A stretch of 64,000 nt of DNA. It comes from Halioxenophilus aromaticivorans (lineage in GTDB: Bacteria > Pseudomonadota > Gammaproteobacteria > Pseudomonadales > Cellvibrionaceae). Positions 34,449 through 43,527 of this stretch are shown here, piece after piece. The first letter of the stretch is position 1, and every line of letters begins with the position of its first letter. The notes below the pieces were generated by a model. That model was not told the DNA's origin and did not search any database. It worked only from the letters and a program-made list of their open reading frames with translations. Both the position numbers and the translations under genes were made by a program. The DNA lies in NCBI RefSeq assembly GCF_042850945.1, contig NZ_AP031496.1:2542001-2606000 (forward strand), given 5' to 3'.

Positions 34449-35015
34449 ATGGAAGATGTTGCCTTAAAACGGTTTCAGGATAAAGGAATTTGGATTTTCG
34501 TCTGTCTCGATTTATCCATTTTCTTTTTGTTTTTTCTGGTGTTCGTGCTGGAAAGACATGCAGCGATCGAAGTCTTCAGTAAAAGTCAGGCGAGCCTTAA
34601 TGAGACCATCGGGTTTATCAATACACTGGTATTAATTACCAGCTCCTGGTTGTTTGTTATGGCGTTGCGTGTATTAGAGCGGAATCCACTCAAAGCTAAA
34701 AATTTACTTCTATTGTCGATTGCATTAGGTGTCCTATTTTCTATCCTAAAACTTTATGAATATTATGAAAAGTTTTCGGCAGGTATCAGTGTTGTAGAAA
34801 ATACGTTCTATACTTTTTACTTTCTTCTCACATTTATTCACTTTTGTCATGTGATAGGAGGTTTAGTCGCACTTTCTATGCTGTTTCTTTGGGTCAGTGC
34901 GCGCTATAAGACGCCGGATTATTGTAAAGATGTCGGCGAGAGTATAGGTATCTACTGGCATATGGTGGACCTACTCTGGGTTATGCTATTTATGTTGCTC
35001 TATTTGCTGAGGTAG
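34449..35015 (+). CDS. Orphan heme-copper oxidase subunit III-like membrane protein (NorE/CoxC type)
   Basis: 188 residues with about five membrane spans: IWIFVCLDLSIFFLFFLVFV, TLVLITSSWLFVMALRVL, NLLLLSIALGVLFSILKL, FYFLLTFIHFCHVIGGLVAL and WHMVDLLWVMLFMLLYLL. The HFCHVIGG and YWHMVDLLWV motifs are typical of cytochrome oxidase subunit III and of NorE. No subunit I or II is in the window. It is followed 2 bp later by a small subunit IV-like protein. Placed inside the terpenoid operon, it might assist a membrane electron-transfer step or the oxidation machinery; function is unknown. Confidence 0.82.
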   Translation: MEDVALKRFQDKGIWIFVCLDLSIFFLFFLVFVLERHAAIEVFSKSQASLNETIGFINTLVLITSSWLFVMALRVLERNPLKAKNLLLLSIALGVLFSILKLYEYYEKFSAGISVVENTFYTFYFLLTFIHFCHVIGGLVALSMLFLWVSARYKTPDYCKDVGESIGIYWHMVDLLWVMLFMLLYLLR

Positions 35016-35017
35016 TT

Positions 35018-35275
35018 ATGAATCTATTAATTTTCAATCATCCGGCAGCAGCCTGGTTGGTCCTGGTTGCTGCGACCTTCTGTCTCTGGGGGTTGTCGAT
35101 AATAGTTGGTCCATATTTTATGTTGGTGGCTATCCTGGTTTCGGGTTTGAAAGTGGCTTTGATTGGCCTCAATTTTATGGAAGTACAATTTGCTAAGACA
35201 GAGGTTTACCGGTTTTTTCTGCTCTGGGTTGGGCTGGTAACTCTGTTGTTTTTAATGGCTGAAATTTATCGGTGA
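35018..35275 (+). CDS. Small membrane protein, cytochrome oxidase subunit IV/NorF-like
   Basis: 85 residues with three membrane segments (PAAAWLVLVAATFCLWGLSI, YFMLVAILVSGLKVALIGL, FFLLWVGLVTLLFLMAEI) and KVALIGLNFMEV, a pattern of prokaryotic COX4-like/NorF proteins (xKxxLIxxxFMEx). Its pairing with the subunit III-like gene is the same as norE-norF. Stop-start spacing of 2 bp implies co-translation. Confidence 0.72.
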   Translation: MNLLIFNHPAAAWLVLVAATFCLWGLSIIVGPYFMLVAILVSGLKVALIGLNFMEVQFAKTEVYRFFLLWVGLVTLLFLMAEIYR

Positions 35276-35298
35276 GTGGTTTGGTGAGGTAGTTGTTC

Positions 35299-36120
35299 AT
35301 GTACAGCTTTGTAGGTTCAGAAAATAATCGTATTGCCACTGATATCATCGGTAACTCATGTAAACAGCCCATTATATTGATGCATGGCGGCGGGCAAACC
35401 CGACATTCGTGGCGGGATTCTGCGTTGATCCTGGCTGCTCAAAACCATTTTGTTATCTCCGTTGATATGCGTGGGCATGGAGACAGTGACTGGGTGACGT
35501 CACAGGATTACTCCTTGCAAGCCGCAGCAGCGGATATTGAGAAGATAATTTCTGGATTGGATGTACCCCCCATTTTGGTTGGCGCTTCGTACGGAGGCCT
35601 TGTTTCACTTTATTTGGCGGGAACAAAGAAATATCCGATAAAGGCAATGGTTCTGGTTGATGTGGTGGCAAAAATCAACCCCGAAGGAGTCAAGCCCATC
35701 CGTGATTTTATGCAAAGCAGGCCCGATGGGTTCTTCTCACTTGACGAGGCGGCTGACTCCATAGCGGAATATTTACCGCATCGGAAGAAGCCTACAAACC
35801 TCGACGGACTCGAAAAAAATCTGAAGTTAAACTCACTGGGCCGATACATATGGCATTGGGACCCCGCGTTCATGGACTCAACCGAAACGGACAAGATTTA
35901 CATGGAATTGAGTTTTTTAAACGAGCCTATCGATATTCCAGCTATTTTAATCAAAGGGACCCTAAGTGATGTGGTTAACGAAGAAGGCATTCAGCATCTA
36001 ACAGATATCATTCCAGATATGGAGTTTGTGGAAGTCGATAAGGCTGGACATATGATTGCTGGAGATAAAAATACTGATTTTCAGGATGCTGTATTAAAGT
36101 TCATCAAAACCACTGTATAG
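35299..36120 (+). CDS. Alpha/beta hydrolase
   Basis: About 273 residues: oxyanion segment ILMHGGGQTRHSWRD, SVDMRGHGDSDW, nucleophile elbow LVGASYGGLVSL (Ser in G-x-S-x-G), an Asp in LIKGTLSDVV and catalytic His in VDKAGHMIAGD. The trio is complete. Substrate may be a lactone, ester or enol-type C-C bond in the pathway. ATG 35299 has GAGGT eight bases upstream; an in-frame TTG at 35293 is a poorer start. Last gene before the receptor at 36224. Confidence 0.88.
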   Translation: MYSFVGSENNRIATDIIGNSCKQPIILMHGGGQTRHSWRDSALILAAQNHFVISVDMRGHGDSDWVTSQDYSLQAAAADIEKIISGLDVPPILVGASYGGLVSLYLAGTKKYPIKAMVLVDVVAKINPEGVKPIRDFMQSRPDGFFSLDEAADSIAEYLPHRKKPTNLDGLEKNLKLNSLGRYIWHWDPAFMDSTETDKIYMELSFLNEPIDIPAILIKGTLSDVVNEEGIQHLTDIIPDMEFVEVDKAGHMIAGDKNTDFQDAVLKFIKTTV

Positions 36121-36223
36121 ATTTTTTATGTTGGTCAAAAAGCGATTTTTTTAACAGGTAGGAGGTGATGAAGTAGGTTTAACTGATATTCTTGACGTTA
36201 AAATATTTGAGGAGAGGGTTACT

Positions 36224-38452
36224 ATGAAAATAAATATAATGGTAGGGCCTGTTATTTCTTTGTTTACATCGACACTATTCATGTCACCTTTAGTTCTAGC
36301 GCAGCAGCAAGTCAATCAGACACCGGCAAAAGGTGTGAATCGTTTGATCGAAGAGGTGCTGGTCACTGCACAGAAAAAAGCCATCGCCGAAAGATCCCAG
36401 GATGTCCCTATTGCCATTTCTGCCTATTCGGGTGACAAGGTGGAAGCCATGTTTGCTGTCGACGTGACAGACATAGGGTTAACCTCGCCGAATGTCAGCT
36501 TGACACCTTTATTGCCGGGGGTTGGTAATTTCTCTATTCGGGGTATGGGAACTGTTGGTCAGTCCATCCCTTCATCAGACCCGGCTGTTGGTATTGTCGT
36601 TGATGGTATTTCCTACGGTACCATTTATGGTGTTCTGTTTGATTTATTTGATGTGGAATCGGTAGAAATTCTACGGGGCCCGCAAGGAACCTTGTTCGGA
36701 CGTAACGTGACGGGTGGGGCAGTGGTATTGCGTACAGCACGACCCACAGATGAATTTGAGGGAAAGGTAAAAACCACCCTGGGGTCAAATGAACGCATGG
36801 ACGTAATGGCAAGTGTCAGTGGTCCATTAACCGAAAACTTCAGCGCTAAAATGGCGTTACTTTCCAAGTCTCATGGTGATTTTTGGGACAGAGAATATTC
36901 TAATGGTGGTGCTGGTAAATATGAATCCTTGGTCGTCCGTCCTGCTTTACGTTATCAGTCTGACGCTTTAGATATTACCACCATCGCGGAGGTAGGTAAT
37001 GTTAATGCTGATGGTAATGCTACCCGCAATTTTTACTTGGATGGAATAGAGCGAAACCCTTACGGTAACAATGAGTCAACACAGGCCAAAGATGGGGAAA
37101 ACGACTTAGAGTGGAAGAGTCTGACGCTGGAAGCGAATGTCGATGTGGCTAATGGTGTTGTTACCACAGTCGCAGGCTACCGTGAGTTAGAACAAAATGC
37201 GGATTTTGATATCGATGGCGACCCTAATGCGGCTCGTTTTCACTTTGCGCCCGGCACTGGAATGAAGCAAAACCAATCAAGTCTTGAAATTCGCTGGGCG
37301 GGAGATATATCGGATAATGTTAATCTCAGCACTGGGATGTATTACTTCGAACAGGAGTACGATTATCGAGAAAGACGTTTAGTTGCACAGGTACTGGATC
37401 GACGTGGTGCATCTCATATAGATCACTCAACTTACGGCTTTTTTGCCCAATCAGATATTCAATTAACCGATGCCGTAACCTTGACCCTTGGTGGGCGCTA
37501 TACCTCCGAGAAAAAAGATGGGGATATTGGTGTGATTGGCGATCCCAATGCAACGGGTGACTGTACCAGTCAGTCTGGTCCACCCTTTGAAGATTACGCA
37601 TCATTAAATGACTGTGAAACGGTATTCAGTGATTCTGAAACCTGGAGCAACTTCGCGCCTAAACTCGGCGTAAGCTGGCAGGTGAATGAAAACCTGATGG
37701 CTTATACCAGCTATACGCGTGGTTTCCGCAGTGGAGGTTATAATGTTCGCTTCACTGACTTGACTTTTGTTACCAATCCAAGAGATCCAAGCTCGACGCC
37801 AGGGCCTTACGATGAAGAGGTGGTTGATGCCTATGAAATAGGTATGAAGTCGGACTGGATGGGTAATCGTTTGAGATTAAATCTGGCACTGTTTTATAAC
37901 GAGTTTGATGACTTGCAGCGCACTGCGTTGAACGCATCCGGTGGCCAGCAAATTTTGAACGCGGCTACAGCAGAGATCCAAGGGGTAGAGTTTGAAGGTG
38001 TGTTTTTGATTACCGAGCAGTTGGCATTGGAAGGTAGTTATGGCTGGGTAGATGCCCAGTATGTAACCGCAGATTTCCTTGAGGTTGCTACTGGGCGCCC
38101 GGCCAGTTCGTTCGATTTTACGATGGTGCCTGAAAATACACGCAACCTGGCTTTAACCTACTTTACCGAGTTGGATGGAATCGGCAGTATCAATACCCGG
38201 TTGTCTTATGTGTTTGTGGATAGCAGTAAAGGAGATGACTTTAACCGTGCAGAGATGAGTCAGTATGAGCTCTATGACGCGAGTATAAGTTTGACTACTG
38301 TGGATGAAACTCTCCAGGTTTCACTGTTCGGTAAGAACTTAAAAGATGAAATTTATACCAACTACATCTCAGATACGTCATCATTGGGGACAAAATCCTT
38401 GTTCCTGGCGCCGCCACGGACCTATGGTATAGAACTTACGTATAACTTTTAA
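36224..38452 (+). CDS. TonB-dependent receptor
   Basis: 742 residues with signal peptide (ISLFTSTLFMSPLVLAQQQ), TonB box-like LIEEVLVTAQKKAIAERSQD, plug motif LRGPQGTLFGRNVTGGAVVL and a barrel ending GIELTYNF. Same subgroup as the receptor at 17660 but only moderately similar along the barrel, so it may take a different ligand or stereoisomer. No palindrome precedes it directly; it may be read through from the 30240 operon or have its own promoter in the 100-bp gap (GAGGAGAGGG is the ribosome site). Confidence 0.93.
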   Translation: MKINIMVGPVISLFTSTLFMSPLVLAQQQVNQTPAKGVNRLIEEVLVTAQKKAIAERSQDVPIAISAYSGDKVEAMFAVDVTDIGLTSPNVSLTPLLPGVGNFSIRGMGTVGQSIPSSDPAVGIVVDGISYGTIYGVLFDLFDVESVEILRGPQGTLFGRNVTGGAVVLRTARPTDEFEGKVKTTLGSNERMDVMASVSGPLTENFSAKMALLSKSHGDFWDREYSNGGAGKYESLVVRPALRYQSDALDITTIAEVGNVNADGNATRNFYLDGIERNPYGNNESTQAKDGENDLEWKSLTLEANVDVANGVVTTVAGYRELEQNADFDIDGDPNAARFHFAPGTGMKQNQSSLEIRWAGDISDNVNLSTGMYYFEQEYDYRERRLVAQVLDRRGASHIDHSTYGFFAQSDIQLTDAVTLTLGGRYTSEKKDGDIGVIGDPNATGDCTSQSGPPFEDYASLNDCETVFSDSETWSNFAPKLGVSWQVNENLMAYTSYTRGFRSGGYNVRFTDLTFVTNPRDPSSTPGPYDEEVVDAYEIGMKSDWMGNRLRLNLALFYNEFDDLQRTALNASGGQQILNAATAEIQGVEFEGVFLITEQLALEGSYGWVDAQYVTADFLEVATGRPASSFDFTMVPENTRNLALTYFTELDGIGSINTRLSYVFVDSSKGDDFNRAEMSQYELYDASISLTTVDETLQVSLFGKNLKDEIYTNYISDTSSLGTKSLFLAPPRTYGIELTYNF

Positions 38453-38492
38453 GAAGTAGTGACTTGACACGGGGATGTGTCAGTTGCGCTTG

Positions 38493-39146
38493 TCACTCAA
38501 TGCTACCCTGAGGTTGGGTTAGATAGGTCAGAATTAATTCGGTAATTTCCTTTAAAAACTCGTCTTCATTTAGTTCCGGTGTTCGAGTGGATATATACTC
38601 TTTTATCGATGCTGTGAAAACCAAATTAATAAATGCATGAGCCTTGTGTAAGTTATTAATTGGAATCTCATCCCAATACATCCGTAAAAATATTTGGCTG
38701 GCCTGATGAATTAAACGCTCAATTGAGTAGAGGTGAGAATTCTTCAAATCAGGGACTTCAGAAATTAACACGATTAGGACATCTTTGTTGTTTTTGTAGT
38801 TCTCATAAATCCTTTCGACAACAATAGGAAGCCCTGTTCGAAAACTATCACTTTCGTAGGTGTTAACCAAAAAAATATTTCTGACATCATCGATGATGTC
38901 GAAAGTAACAGTTTCTACCAGGGCTGTGGCAATGGCAGTCTTGTTGGGAAAGTAATCGTATAAAGAAGCGACTCCCACTCCCGCACGTTTGGCGATGTCC
39001 TCAGACTTGGTTTCCTGAAACCCGTATTCAGAAAAAATTTTCCGCGCGGCTTCAAGAATACAGTTTACCGTGTTTTTTGAGCGATCTTGCCTCGGCTTTT
39101 TTTTCCAAATTTTCGGATTGCCCGAATTTTTATCGCTTTCTCTCAT
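38493..39146 (-). CDS. TetR family transcriptional regulator (second)
   Basis: 217 residues: KKKPRQDRSKNTVNCILEAARKIFSEYGF then TKSEDIAKRAGVGVASLYDYFPNKTAIATALV, a standard TetR DNA-binding domain at residues 17-65, and a helical C-domain. It is convergent with the receptor at 36224. No 14-bp palindrome is near its promoter, so its targets are not evident; the adjacent receptor or the membrane protein at 39306 are candidates. Confidence 0.88.
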   Translation of the reverse strand: MRESDKNSGNPKIWKKKPRQDRSKNTVNCILEAARKIFSEYGFQETKSEDIAKRAGVGVASLYDYFPNKTAIATALVETVTFDIIDDVRNIFLVNTYESDSFRTGLPIVVERIYENYKNNKDVLIVLISEVPDLKNSHLYSIERLIHQASQIFLRMYWDEIPINNLHKAHAFINLVFTASIKEYISTRTPELNEDEFLKEITELILTYLTQPQGSIE

Positions 39147-39239
39147 GGTGTATTAGCTTTGTTTATAGTAATGAAAGGGCAGGGAGCCGCTGGCTGAGAG
39201 GAAATTATAGCGAGAATGGGGAGGGAAATCAGTAAAAAT

Positions 39240-39267
39240 TGCCTATTACCCGAAGGGGCAATAGGCA
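39240..39267 (-). terminator. Rho-independent terminator for the 39306 gene
   Basis: TGCCTATT pairs with AATAGGCA, with an inner CCC/GGG around GAA. On the minus strand the hairpin is followed by AATTTTTAC, as expected for a terminator after the membrane protein gene. Confidence 0.7.
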
Positions 39268-39305
39268 TTGTGCATACAAGGCATTAATGCCTGAGGGGTA
39301 TGCCA

Positions 39306-40064
39306 TTAAGTGCGTTGGTATTGCTCAGTGTGGCTGGTGCGGTGTGTGGCGCCAATTAATTCGCGTCTTTGTCTGTTTAGCTCTTTTAATAAGTAATAGC
39401 TATAAACAGAGAAAAACATGAATCCCCAGGTGCCAAAGACGATGTAGAAATTCCATATGCCTGCGACGGTAAATGGCCCTGAGGTCACATAGGGAATTAA
39501 GGTTAAGGGTAGGAAAATTACCCCGACAGCCAGTGCAGACCAACCCGCCCACGCTGGAAAGAAAGATTGTTCCTTGTGGAATACTGTCCAGAGACCAATT
39601 CCCAGTAGCTGTACGCCTGTAATCATGTAGGTCATATCAAACATGAACCAGGTGAAGCCATGGACCATGAGAATGATATCGGGATCGACTACATTGACAA
39701 AAACAGCACAAGAAAGCCAGATGGCAGGGCAAAACGCTAGCAGCCATCCGGTTAATAAGCCGCCAGCTAATTCAAGGTTGCTGAACAGCGTGGGGCCTGA
39801 TTTTTCGGCCATAATGGACGCTAAACAAGCGGACCACAGTAAATATAATAGACCTACAAAGGTCGTCACCGTCATGCCCAGCTTGATGTCAGCGGTGTAT
39901 TTTCCATAGTACTCGTTGACTAACTCCGCGCCTGTCATCGCCATAAAGTTGGGTGGCGGCAGGTTGTGACCTAAACCTATCCAAAAGATTAGATAGGTAA
40001 GAACAAAAACGGGGCCGCTCCAGGCGGCGAGAATCATAATAGTATTTTTTGTTAATGGATTCAT
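39306..40064 (-). CDS. Multi-pass membrane protein of unknown function
   Basis: 252 residues with about six to seven hydrophobic segments (MILAAWSGPVFVLTYLIFWI, VTTFVGLLYLLWSACLASIM, LLTGWLLAFCPAIWLSCAVF, TWFMFDMTYMITGVQLLGIG, AGWSALAVGVIFLPLTLIPY, IWNFYIVFGTWGFMFFSVYS) and a charged cytoplasmic tail. I recognise no family; similar proteins occur in marine gammaproteobacterial catabolic clusters as far as I recall. Minus strand, own terminator. Confidence 0.7.
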   Translation of the reverse strand: MNPLTKNTIMILAAWSGPVFVLTYLIFWIGLGHNLPPPNFMAMTGAELVNEYYGKYTADIKLGMTVTTFVGLLYLLWSACLASIMAEKSGPTLFSNLELAGGLLTGWLLAFCPAIWLSCAVFVNVVDPDIILMVHGFTWFMFDMTYMITGVQLLGIGLWTVFHKEQSFFPAWAGWSALAVGVIFLPLTLIPYVTSGPFTVAGIWNFYIVFGTWGFMFFSVYSYYLLKELNRQRRELIGATHRTSHTEQYQRT

Positions 40065-40536
40065 GGGGGCCTTTTACGTTTTATTGTGTATTAAATAGGG
40101 ATGGTAACCTTTTGGACTCTTCTCTTAAATAGAGAGTTATCCAAGGCTCACTATCGATACTATGCATAAATTTATACGAATGATATTCGGGTTTTGTTCG
40201 GGTTTTTCTGTTTTACGCTGAACCGCGATAAGATGTATGTTTAGGTGATAAACAAGTGGCGGTTAAGCTAAAAGTTAGAAAGGAAAAGTGAGAAAACAGA
40301 ATAAAAAATAAGCTTGTTCTAGCTTAATGGTATTAAGATTATTTGCTCGTTAGTTTATTGTTTGATAACAGATTGTTTTTAGGTTTACGGGCTATTTTGT
40401 TGTGGGTTATTGGTATGGGGTTTGTTTATTTTTGAAGGGAATATCGATTCATGTTTATTCTAATAAAAACATGAATCTGGATATGGTAAGGTAATGGGCT
40501 GGATTTTTCTGTTAACTTTTTTCTTATCGGTGATCT
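40065..40536. other. Intergenic region, AT-rich
   Basis: 472 bp with no gene or motif recognised apart from promoters expected for the divergent flanking genes. Confidence 0.5.
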
Positions 40537-40722
40537 ATGGCTATTAAAGATATTGAGGTTGAAGCGTTGATACGGCGTCTTTACGATGCGCGTGATCGGA
40601 TGCAGTGTGAGTTGTCTTTTGAACGTTACCTGGATGATATTCGTGATCGATTAGATATGGTGGATGATCCAGATATTTGGGATAAATACCGCAAATATCT
40701 GGATGAAAAGTTCAAGCAATAG
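40537..40722 (+). CDS. Small highly charged protein (61 aa), unknown
   Basis: MAIKDIEVEALIRRLYDARD followed by a second helix-rich half with ERYLDDIRDRLDMVDDPDIW. Predicted all-alpha, highly charged, with no Cys beyond one. It lies alone between two intergenic stretches, with no strong ribosome site (TTATCGGTGATCT before ATG). Coding composition looks real but it may be spurious. Confidence 0.45.
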   Translation: MAIKDIEVEALIRRLYDARDRMQCELSFERYLDDIRDRLDMVDDPDIWDKYRKYLDEKFKQ

Positions 40723-40742
40723 GGGGTTTTCGCCGGTTCCGG

Positions 40743-41500
40743 CTATGACTCGCTGTTTTTTGTTATCCCAACTTTAGATACTGTCCAGCCGGCTTGTATA
40801 CAGTCCCAGCTGGTATCTGTTTTCGGCATTTGCCTTAATTTGTATTTGTCTATTTTGGCAGTCGGAGTGCGTGGAAATTCATTCACAATATCGATAAAAC
40901 ACGGCACCATAAAATAAGGCATCGCATCTCGGCAACGACAAAATAATTGTTCAGGCGTTAGGGTGTGACCATCGCGAACAATTACAAATACCCGGACTTC
41001 GTCTTCGCCGATCTTTGATGGATAAGCGACGGCGGCCACTTCAGAAACCGCGGGATGTTTGCCCACCATTAATTCTACCTCAAATGACGAAATGTTTTCT
41101 CCACGTCGACGCATATAATCATTTTTTCGATCTTCAAAATAATACCATCCATCTTCGTCGACGCGGCCATTGTCACCAGAATGAAGCCAGAGGTTACGCC
41201 AGGCATAGACAGTTTTTTCAGGCATGCCGATATAACCCGACGCCGTCAGATAGGGGAGGTTAGGCCTTACAACGATCTCGCCCACCTGGCCTGCCGGTAG
41301 TTCATTATCGTGCTCGTCTACGATTTTTACTTGGTAGAAGGGACTCACCCGCCCACAGGATCTTGTTGGTAATGATCATGAACGCCGCGCGCGATAGGCA
41401 ACCCGATTTCAGTGGAACCATACACAGTATTCACTTTGCACTGAAAGCGCGATTCGAGTTCCTGGTGCGCACCATCGGGATCGGGAATCACTGTTTGGTT
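40743..41500 (-). pseudogene. Truncated, frameshifted AMP-binding CoA ligase
   Basis: The 3' part (40743-41348, about 200 codons) encodes the C-terminal half of an ANL ligase: GYIGMPEKTVYAWRNLWLHS-type A7, FEDRKNDYMRRRGENISSFE (A8) and the TPTAKIDKYKLR lysine motif. Reading further upstream on the same strand, a different frame gives QCKVNTVYGSTEIGLPIARG (A5 motif) up to about 41500, so a one-base frameshift near 41360 (QQDP then SCGRVSPFYQ) breaks the gene. Everything before the A5 region, including the phosphate loop, is gone. Cannot be functional; a relic of a fourth CoA ligase of the cluster. Confidence 0.85.
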
Positions 41501-41592
41501 CTCCTCTAAATATTATTATTTTAACGAGAGCTAATCTTTTCCTTATGGCCTGATTTCTGTTCGCCCCTATGGTCATGAACCCTAGGAATATA

Positions 41593-41606
41593 CAACATGT
41601 ATGTTG
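41593..41606. promoter_or_regulatory. Putative TetR operator (CAACATGTATGTTG) at the MFS promoter
   Basis: Perfect CAACAT/ATGTTG palindrome. TTGACT (41604-41609) and CATACT (41628-41633), 18 bp apart, fit a promoter. An in-frame ATG at 41601 lies inside the palindrome and cannot be the true start if this promoter is used. Confidence 0.75.
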
Positions 41607-41645
41607 ACTGTGGCAACCAGGCAAGGCCATACTTTACTGCTTAAA

Positions 41646-43025
41646 ATGAATAAAAAAAGAAACCGCCATATGCCCCAAGATGTCGCCAACAGCTCCAATC
41701 TCCACATTAGAAGTCGTATTAACGAAGGCGGTATTTCACTTCGGCAGATACTGATAGTAGGCGTTTGCTGCTTATTGAATGTGGCCGATGGCTTTGATGT
41801 CGTCGCTATCTCCATGGCGGCCCCTCATATTGCTGATTCCTGGGGCATAAGTGCCACAACGCTGGGCGTGGTGCTGTCGGCAGAACTGGTCGGTATGATG
41901 GTTGGCTCGATCGGGTTATCGGCACTCAGTGATCGTTATGGCAGGCGCAAGATTTTGATTGGCTCGGTTTCCGCCATTGCCATTGCCATTGCCATGCTAC
42001 TTACCACCCTGGCATCGAGTGTGACTCACTTGATTGTACTGCGCGTGATCACCGGGCTGGGTATCGGTGGTGTATTGGCATCGGCGGCGGCGGTGGCTTC
42101 TGAATTTACCGCCGACAAATATAAACATACTGCCGTGATTATCGTTACCAGCGGCTTTGCCTGTGGTGCATTAGCGGTCGGACCAATCGCGGCTTACCTA
42201 CTAGAACACTTCACTTGGCAAAGCCTGTTTTTGACGGGTGGTTTACTAGGCGTGATTCTGGCGGTGCTGGTGGTAACATTAATTCCTGAATCCATGGAAT
42301 TTTTAGCTTCGCATAGCAGCGATAAACGCAAACGACTTGAAAAGATTAATCGAACCTTAAACCTGCTTAAACGCTTCCCGTTAAATGAATTGTCTGATCC
42401 ACCGACACGCCAGAGTACTTCTGTGGGGTTTTTCAGCCTATTAAGTGCGGAATTTTTACTGATCTCCATGCGTTTCTGGTTGATTTTCTTTCTCGGAAAC
42501 TGGGTGATTTACTTGATGCTCAAGTGGACGCCGAAGCTATTTGTCAATATGGGATATGAGCTTAGCACGGGCATCTATGCGCTGACGTTGTTCACCATTG
42601 GTGGACTTTTTGGCAATATTTTTGTTGGCTTCTTATCATCAACACGGCTCAAGCTTATCCATGTCATTGCGGCACTTACTTTGACTGGCTGCTTGTTGAT
42701 TCTTATTTACGCCACCTGGAAACCCACCGGTATTACTGAGCTTTATAGCCTGTTGTTCCTGATAAGTTTTTGCGCAACCGGACCTTTGACGGGTATGTAT
42801 GCGGTCACCCTGAGTAGCTACCCCACACAATTGCGTGCATCCGGACTCGGCTGGAGCCTGGGCATCGGACGTACTGGTGCTATTGCTTCACCGGTTGCCG
42901 CCGGTTATTTAGTGGATGCGGGCTGGAACATGTTTGACCTGTTTCTTATCCTGGGAGTGCCGGCTGCTCTAATCTCATCGCTGCTGATTGTCAGTGCAAA
43001 TAGAATAGAACATACGCGCCAATAA
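41646..43025 (+). CDS. MFS transporter, aromatic acid:H+ symporter (AAHS)-like
   Basis: About 459 residues with 12 predicted spans. LNVADGFDVVAISMAAPHIA in span 1 and the loop LSALSDRYGRRKILIGS between spans 2 and 3 are AAHS-family marks (D-G-x-D and D-R-x-G-R-R-K). A second repeat of the motif appears weakly after span 8. Such carriers import carboxylates with protons across the inner membrane, here probably an oxidised terpenoid acid. I use ATG 41646; ATG 41670 (MPQDVANSS) is also possible. The 14-bp palindrome just upstream puts it in the same regulon. Confidence 0.9.
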   Translation: MNKKRNRHMPQDVANSSNLHIRSRINEGGISLRQILIVGVCCLLNVADGFDVVAISMAAPHIADSWGISATTLGVVLSAELVGMMVGSIGLSALSDRYGRRKILIGSVSAIAIAIAMLLTTLASSVTHLIVLRVITGLGIGGVLASAAAVASEFTADKYKHTAVIIVTSGFACGALAVGPIAAYLLEHFTWQSLFLTGGLLGVILAVLVVTLIPESMEFLASHSSDKRKRLEKINRTLNLLKRFPLNELSDPPTRQSTSVGFFSLLSAEFLLISMRFWLIFFLGNWVIYLMLKWTPKLFVNMGYELSTGIYALTLFTIGGLFGNIFVGFLSSTRLKLIHVIAALTLTGCLLILIYATWKPTGITELYSLLFLISFCATGPLTGMYAVTLSSYPTQLRASGLGWSLGIGRTGAIASPVAAGYLVDAGWNMFDLFLILGVPAALISSLLIVSANRIEHTRQ

Positions 43026-43029
43026 GAAG

Positions 43030-43495
43030 TACTAAAGTGTATTTTTACAACAACGTCAGAGCTTCGTTGATGATTTCAGCATTGCGTGAGTTTTCCCGGT
43101 TGGCGAATAGTTCAGCAGACGCTCTGTGTAAAAATCATTTGATCTGGATCTTAATCCGATCAAAGATCCGCTGATAGACATCAGACTCATTAAATCGTCG
43201 GATGCGGTTTTGGCTGAGAGTGGATGAATCGGGTAGTTTATCGGTAAGGCTAACATCCCTAGTTAATTGGCCTTCACTGTGAACCCCAAATAGGTGGCCG
43301 ATGAACCGCTATTTGAACATCAGGGTTGGGTCTAGGGCGGGACGACCGTTGTTATCGCGGTAAAACTTTTTTACCATGTGTGGATATAACTGAAATCCAC
43401 TTTGGTTTCGATCTTACGCAACAAGTGATCTTGAGGAACGAGCTCGTCGATACTGACAAACTCAAGCAATGCTTGGGTTAAGCATTGCCTATTAA
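43030..43495 (-). pseudogene. Decayed IS1182-family transposase remnant
   Basis: Read on the minus strand, pieces in different frames give QALLEFVSIDELVPQDHLLR, KIETKVDFSYIHTW, FYRDNNGRPALDPTLMFK, RFIGHLFGVHSEGQLTRD and LPDSSTLSQNRIRRFNESDV. Together these are the N-terminal third of an IS1182-type DDE transposase, interrupted by at least one frameshift (near 43375) and stops (TAG after LMFK; another after IKIQIK). The rest of the transposase is missing. Non-functional relic. Confidence 0.8.
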
Positions 43496-43497
43496 AA

Positions 43498-43527
43498 CAA
43501 AGCCCCAGCGCAGGCGCTAGGGCTTTG
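43498..43527. terminator. Long hairpin at the edge of the IS1182 remnant
   Basis: CAAAGCCCCAGCGC pairs with GCGCTAGGGCTTTG (13 of 14 bp) with a two-base loop. It may be a terminator-like insulator or part of the old IS end; no T-tract follows directly on either strand apart from the stem itself. Confidence 0.5.
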
